Source: Mycocentrospora acerina (Eukaryota > Ascomycota > Dothideomycetes > Pleosporales). From it: a stretch of DNA of 64,000 nucleotides. The position numbers and the translations under genes were made by a program. Below are positions 59,176 through 64,000 of this stretch, one piece after another. Under the pieces are notes generated by a model, which saw only the letters and a list, made by a program, of their open reading frames with translations, did no database searches and was not told the DNA's origin. How positions within the stretch are numbered: position 1 is the stretch's first letter; every line of letters begins with the position of its first letter. The DNA lies in contig JAKUHH010000167.1 in the NCBI GenBank assembly GCA_022701365.1, positions 434,001 to 498,000 of the forward strand. The letters run 5' to 3'.

Positions 59176-61494
59176 TCATACCGCACCTTGATCATCCAAT
59201 CCTTTGAAAAGACTACTGAAAAGTGTTTCGTTGACGTTCTGCAGTGTCCAGTCATCAGGTCCACATAAATCATTTGTTGAGCCAAACATTTGCGGGAGCT
59301 GAGTATCCTGATAGTATGAATCTAAATTTCCCCATGATATATCTGGCTGATGCGACCATTGATTGTTCCATTCCAAAAGTGGTTGTTGGCATTGATGTGT
59401 CACTTGGTCAGACAGCTCCGAGCTGCTGGCCTTTACAGTTGACTCATTATCATCAGGTTGTGTTCTCATTCCAGTGGGCTTCTTTACTAGTTTTCGTTGA
59501 AGATTTATCGTGCCAAAATACGGTATATGTATTTGAAGCATGTTTCCGCCATCAAAAAGGTCTCCATCGTATTCAGTCGCTCCATCGTCGCTCTTAGCAG
59601 TTGCTGCACTGTAGTCGACACCATTGCAAGTATCGGCCTCAACGTCAAGAAGATGATGCATAATGCGAGCAAGTTTTGAAGAAATTGCATCGTTTTCCAT
59701 ATGATCAAGAATGTCAACAGCATGTTCCATCATCCCGCGATCGCTTTGGTAACTATGAACGAGAATATCCCAGACGTGGCTGCTTGGTTGTACATTTTGC
59801 TGATATTTTTCGACTGAATTCCGGGATTCAATATGAGCAAGGCACAACACAGTGAGAGCGATGAAGGCGAGAAAGTCAGAGCCTCGACAATAATAATGGC
59901 CGGGGTTCCATCTGCGGAGTGTGATGTATCGGGAAAGAAGCTCGCGACTGGCGTTGACAGCGATCATCTTGCTATGGTTGTTTCTAGAGTCCCCTGAAGA
60001 TTGTAACATGTGTGGTAGGTGTAGACGTACGAGGAGGTGGTAGTGCGAGAATTGACATGTGAGACGGGCGAGCTCGTGAGAAAGATCTGGCGCCTCATTG
60101 TGACTGGATTTGAAATCTGGAATTAGCCACCATTGAGGTGGCATCTCAGCAGCAGCCTTTTGTAACATTGAATCGGCATCTTGGTTGTTTATTGGTTGTC
60201 TTCCAGGGAGTGCTTCGCTTTGTCGCGCCAATATGTGCCGGGCGATGATACAATGCAGACGCGCCATGCGATCAAGCGGTTGACACTTTGATAAGGTTTC
60301 AGATGAAAGAGCGTGTGTATCAAGCGAAGTACAAGGAAGCCCCAGTAACAATGATAGGTAATGATCCATTTCGATAATACGAAAACAGAGCTGGTCAGGG
60401 TCGAAGCCAACTTTCGCTCCAGGTTCAAGCACTTTTATGAATGGAAACCTGGAACCCCGATGCAACCCTACCATTTGAGCCACGGCAGATGCACGGCGTA
60501 CACTCATCCATGCGCGATGGAGGTTGCCAGCATAGTTTTGAATCATTGTTTCGATCATTATGCATTCAATACCTTCAACAGAAGCAGTCAGCTCATCATT
60601 GGTAGTCACGAGCTTAGAAGCTGTGTCAATAACGTGGGACATGATATTACTGAAACGTGCCTGTATAGATCCCAGTGTTTGCGGAACCGAAAGTGCTCCT
60701 TGCAAGAGACTGCCTAAAAAGAGCAATTTTCGTGCGATCAATACGGGATGGGATCCTGGTGGAGGTAACTGTAGCATCTTCCGTGGCGTCATTTTCTCCT
60801 GGTCCATGAATTGAGAAGAACTTGCGCATATTCGTACATGCAAATGTGTCGAAAGGCCTATAGGAAGTTCGTAGATGCGGTCAAGATCGTGTTGAGCGGG
60901 CCATGCGGCGACGAGATCTCTAGCCAGGCCAGTGTATTTGCTACTTAGTAACGTGTCTGAAGATGTTGATAAATTTGTAGGCGCAAGAGGTATTTCTGAA
61001 GAAGGCAATGAATGACCATCATTGCAATCACTCGGCTGATCCTTCGGTGATGTCAATCAAAGGTCAAAGCGGATAAAAGGTGAAGCGATACGCACCTCTG
61101 CATCTTTTGGTTGCGATAAAGGCCCCAGATCCTCTGTTAAAACTAGCTTAGAGCCGATACCAACAGAACTTGCAGTGAAATGATTGAATCGTGGGTCGGC
61201 ATTCTGAACCAAGTGCTCTAGAAGTTTCTCCACCCTGCTTAGTCGAGCTTCTGTCCCGTTATCAAATTCCTCAGCATGCAATTCCACATCATCGGGATAC
61301 TCTTGACTGACACATGAAGTCTTACGCCGGGCGCAGTTGTCGCAGCCGGCATTCGCAGCCAAGGTAAAGATGCAGCGAACCTTCCGCTTCTTGCATTCCC
61401 AGCAACTTTGTGTGCCTTTACGAACTTTTCTTCGTTTCGCCGCTGGTTCATCTTCAAAAGATCTCGCCCTGCCATTCTCTGCCAGTATTCGCAT
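59176..61494 (-). CDS. Zn2Cys6 fungal transcription factor
   Basis: Two exons (61494-61096, 61041-59176; 54-bp intron with GTGCGT donor) give 754 residues. The binuclear zinc cluster is complete: Cys31-x2-Cys34-x6-Cys41-x9-Cys51-x2-Cys54-x6-Cys61, preceded by a basic KRRK nuclear signal and followed by a short coil (EARLSRVEKLLEHLV). The middle carries the fungal-specific transcription-factor region, including ASVEGIECIMIETMIQNYAG, NLHRAWMSVRRASAVAQMVGLHRG and a LARLTCQFSHYHLLVRLHLP block. The C-terminus is acidic and Gln/Asn-rich, as in activation domains. Targets are unknown. The nearest candidate is the NmrA-like gene upstream on the same strand. Confidence 0.92.
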
Positions 61495-61868
61495 TTGATG
61501 GTTAGTATAGATATGATGAAATTAAATTGTTTGGGGCGCGGAAATAGGTGTAAGGTCGGTCGAGGAACGACTGTGACATTCTGCGTGGTTGCTTCGCCCG
61601 AGCTCGGCGGACGAACACCCATGCTGACGGCATGATGCCAGCACCCCCCAGCCACGCACACGCGAGCGCAACAGACTAATGAATAATGTAGAGAAATTTT
61701 TCACAAGTTCTCAATTGTCGTTGAGGGTGATGACGACCTTGAAATGCTATAACGTTAAGCGTTCCTATATCTATAACCACGTGGGAAATTTGTGCTACAA
61801 GAACATCTAGCGAACAACCACGCACTCGCCAATACCTCTTTACATGTCGTATTGAGTAAACCACCTGA

Positions 61869-63053
61869 TTATGGCTTACCGTTCCATGCTTGCTTCAAGA
61901 ATGCCTCTGCATCCGTGAATTTATAGTCGGGCAAAAGAGAGTTCCATTCATCGCTCGTCGCAAAATCCCCATCTTTGATGGCCAGCAGTATACCCGCAAC
62001 AACTACCTGCGAGGCCGCTGCAACATGTTCCGGTGGAATAGAAGGATGATCAAGGGTAGGAAGCCACGAGCTCCCATAACTTCCGCTTTCGAGCTCATCC
62101 ACCTTCAATCTATCAATTTTAAAAGTCCCGCCTGCACCGCGTGTTGTTAGTACTTTTCAAATCGACAACTCGAAGGTTCCACGAGAGAGAGGAAATTCGC
62201 AACGTACCACGTATTTCCTCGCCGAGGGCAATGAGCCTGCTAACAGATATCTTGGTACCTTGAATACCACCCACGACGGGCCACTCGCCCTCTAAAACTA
62301 CAGCTCTAGCCACTACGTTGGCAAGATCATCCACCGTTGTAAAAGTAATGTAGGCATCATCACCGCCATATGGAACAAGTGCTCTGCGGTTAGCAAAATC
62401 GAATGGCATCTCTATCGCCTTGACGTGTTTCGCTGTGCTATACGGAAAAGTGAGGTAGTTGGTGAAGAGTCCTGGCTGGAACAGAGAGTACTCGAGGACT
62501 TTCTTGTCCTTGTTAATTTCCTTGAGATATTGGCGTGTGGCCGCCTTGTATGCGTACCAAGTCGTTCGCTCGATGCCCGCTCTGCCAAAAGGTTAGTGAC
62601 TGTACGATCGCACAGTTGGGATTACATACGATGCCCATTCGCTAGGCGCAAATCGCTTTACTCCAGCTTGTATTGATGCATCGATGAGGGTTTTCTGAAC
62701 ATTGATCGCTTCCTCCTGGTCATGGAATGGCGCAATGAAGGAGAGAACGGTGTGTACACCTTGCAAGATTCCCACCAGTTCGTCGAAATCCTCATAACTG
62801 GTTTTAACCCACTTAGTGGATGAGTTGTCCTCAGTTTTTGGAACGTTCTGTAGACTAATGTTAGATTTAGTCGAGATGAGTGCGGAATACTAACCCTTCG
62901 TGTCAGAATCGTAATATCATGTTCCTTCGTGGCAACAAGAACATCGATAATCTCCTGTGCAACGTCTGTGATTTCTTAAGTATTAAACACATTAGGCGTC
63001 AGCTTTTTGTAAAACCTACTGCCTGCGCCACCTGCAATGACTATCTTGACCAT
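61869..63053 (-). CDS. NmrA/isoflavone-reductase-like NAD(P)-binding protein
   Basis: Five exons (63053-63020, 62965-62895, 62847-62630, 62581-62208, 62131-61869) give 319 residues. The N-terminus MVKIVIAGGAGNVAQEIID is the Rossmann dinucleotide motif, split by the first intron. Later blocks fit the family: GVHTVLSFIAPF, AGVKRFAPSEWAS, EYSLFQPGLFTNYL and TFTTVDDLANVVARAV. Members are either reductases in secondary metabolism or redox-sensing regulators such as NmrA; the sequence does not separate these. All phases agree, and the exon 2 donor is GTTAGT. It is upstream of, and on the same strand as, the Zn2Cys6 gene (374 bp apart). Confidence 0.92.
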
Positions 63054-64000
63054 TTTGGTGATTTCTTTGGACTTCCTTTTGCGTAATGGTGGCAAAAAGT
63101 GCAACTCGACGATGAGAGTAATATCAAGATGAGATATCAGAGCTAGAGGAAACTGTATTGCACAAACAACAAGACGTAGGATGTTGGCCAGCCTATATAC
63201 TGACTTCCGCCGAACTTTCGGTCGAATGGTCGGGGCCAGCTTTGACCTCTATGAACACTTGCACCGAGACATCGGACACCTTCCACCGAGAATCATGTTT
63301 GAAAAGCAAATCACCGGACTAATACGGCTGAAATATGAACCACACCGCCTGCCTAAAGATCACATCACGACCTGGCGGGGGAGGCAAGCACATGAAGCAC
63401 CAACCTTGGCAACCCAAGACTTCAACTATGCGGAACTCCGCACACTAAACTCACCAACATATTCTACCCCCTGCAAAACTAAGCGACCTGAAGAAAAGCA
63501 GTGCAATTCCTCCAAATGCGACATCTTGGCTCTCTCTCCAACTTGTGCAAAAAAAAGGAACTGGTTTGTAAGTCCCTAAATACCCAACTTATCGCTTACC
63601 TACCTATCGTGATTAGCAACACAGCACATCGCTATTTACAAAGCATTTGAACTATTGACCCCAGCAAAACGGCGCAAGCAAGTATCACACTCCAAGGAGA
63701 AAAGAGAACAAAGCAAGTATCTCCACCTAATAGCATTCATCATCTGAACACAACGTCGATCGTCTATTCACCGCTTCATTACACATCCCCCCGGATGTAT
63801 CTCATCGTTACAAACACAAAGTGGGTCCCGATACTACCGCTCAGTACCTCCCTCCCATCTTGTATCACCTCCCTACATGTCGGTGCGACAAGCCCATTTG
63901 GAATTTGGAATTTGGAATCGAGTGCAGAAGCGAAAAGTGTAGACATTTGTGTTGTGAAAAATAAGATTACTGGGGAGCGGTGTGAGGGCAAACTCGATCG
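63054..64000. other. Upstream region of the NmrA-like gene, no gene seen
   Basis: One 132-codon plus-strand ATG frame (63181-63579) has no recognisable domain and may be chance. The window ends before any clear neighbour. Confidence 0.4.

Noticed and set aside
63181..63579. 132-codon plus-strand frame
   Set aside because: No recognisable motif or biased codon use; left uncalled.

Overview
The window is nuclear DNA of a filamentous ascomycete (Pezizomycotina; a Dothideomycete is my best guess, from general protein flavour only). The reasons are many short introns of about 45-90 bp with GTRNGT donors and CTAAC/CTGAC-type branch sites, a group III HAMP-repeat histidine kinase, a Zn2Cys6 regulator, a STAND (NLR-like) NTPase, a 2EXR/F-box-like protein, an NmrA-like reductase, and densely packed genes on both strands. 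One assembly gap (167 N) sits inside a poly-C tract at 7.6-7.8 kb. I found no rRNA, no convincing tRNA, no CRISPR array and no intact transposon.

Layout. 0-24 kb is mostly housekeeping: the 3' end of an unknown gene, a monocarboxylate-type MFS permease, the spliceosome-associated CTNNBL1 homologue, the osmosensing/fungicide-target kinase Nik1, a DUF5102/Laa2-like AP-1 accessory protein divergent from the FG-nucleoporin Nsp1, the mitochondrial F1-ATPase inhibitor, a 14-3-3 protein and a 2EXR-domain protein. 24-32 kb holds a SNF2/RING Uls1-like translocase and a short coiled-coil (SCOC) protein. 31.6-35.6 kb is a gene-free stretch. 35.7-41.6 kb has a secreted-type histidine acid phosphatase, then mitochondrial processing peptidase beta and succinate dehydrogenase subunit D transcribed divergently from one compact promoter with CCAAT boxes and a CACGTG palindrome. 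42.6-50.7 kb has an MFS transporter with a very long cytosolic N-terminus, and an amidase divergent from a Dal5/pantothenate-type permease, which looks like an uptake-plus-hydrolysis pair. 50.7-64 kb is more accessory: a STAND NTPase with degenerate ankyrin-like repeats, a decayed aminoglycoside-phosphotransferase-like gene, a Zn2Cys6 transcription factor and an NmrA/isoflavone-reductase-like protein.

Intron-exon structures were rebuilt by hand from splice signals, phase continuity and resemblance to protein families. Where more than one splice choice fits (several NAGNAG acceptors, the 5' end of the phosphatase, the first intron of the STAND gene) this is stated. No whole novel system stands out. 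The best leads are the amidase-permease pair, the MPP-beta/SDHD bidirectional promoter, the STAND gene with its neighbouring pseudogene, a GC-AG intron, and a strong RNA G-quadruplex candidate just after the first MFS stop codon.
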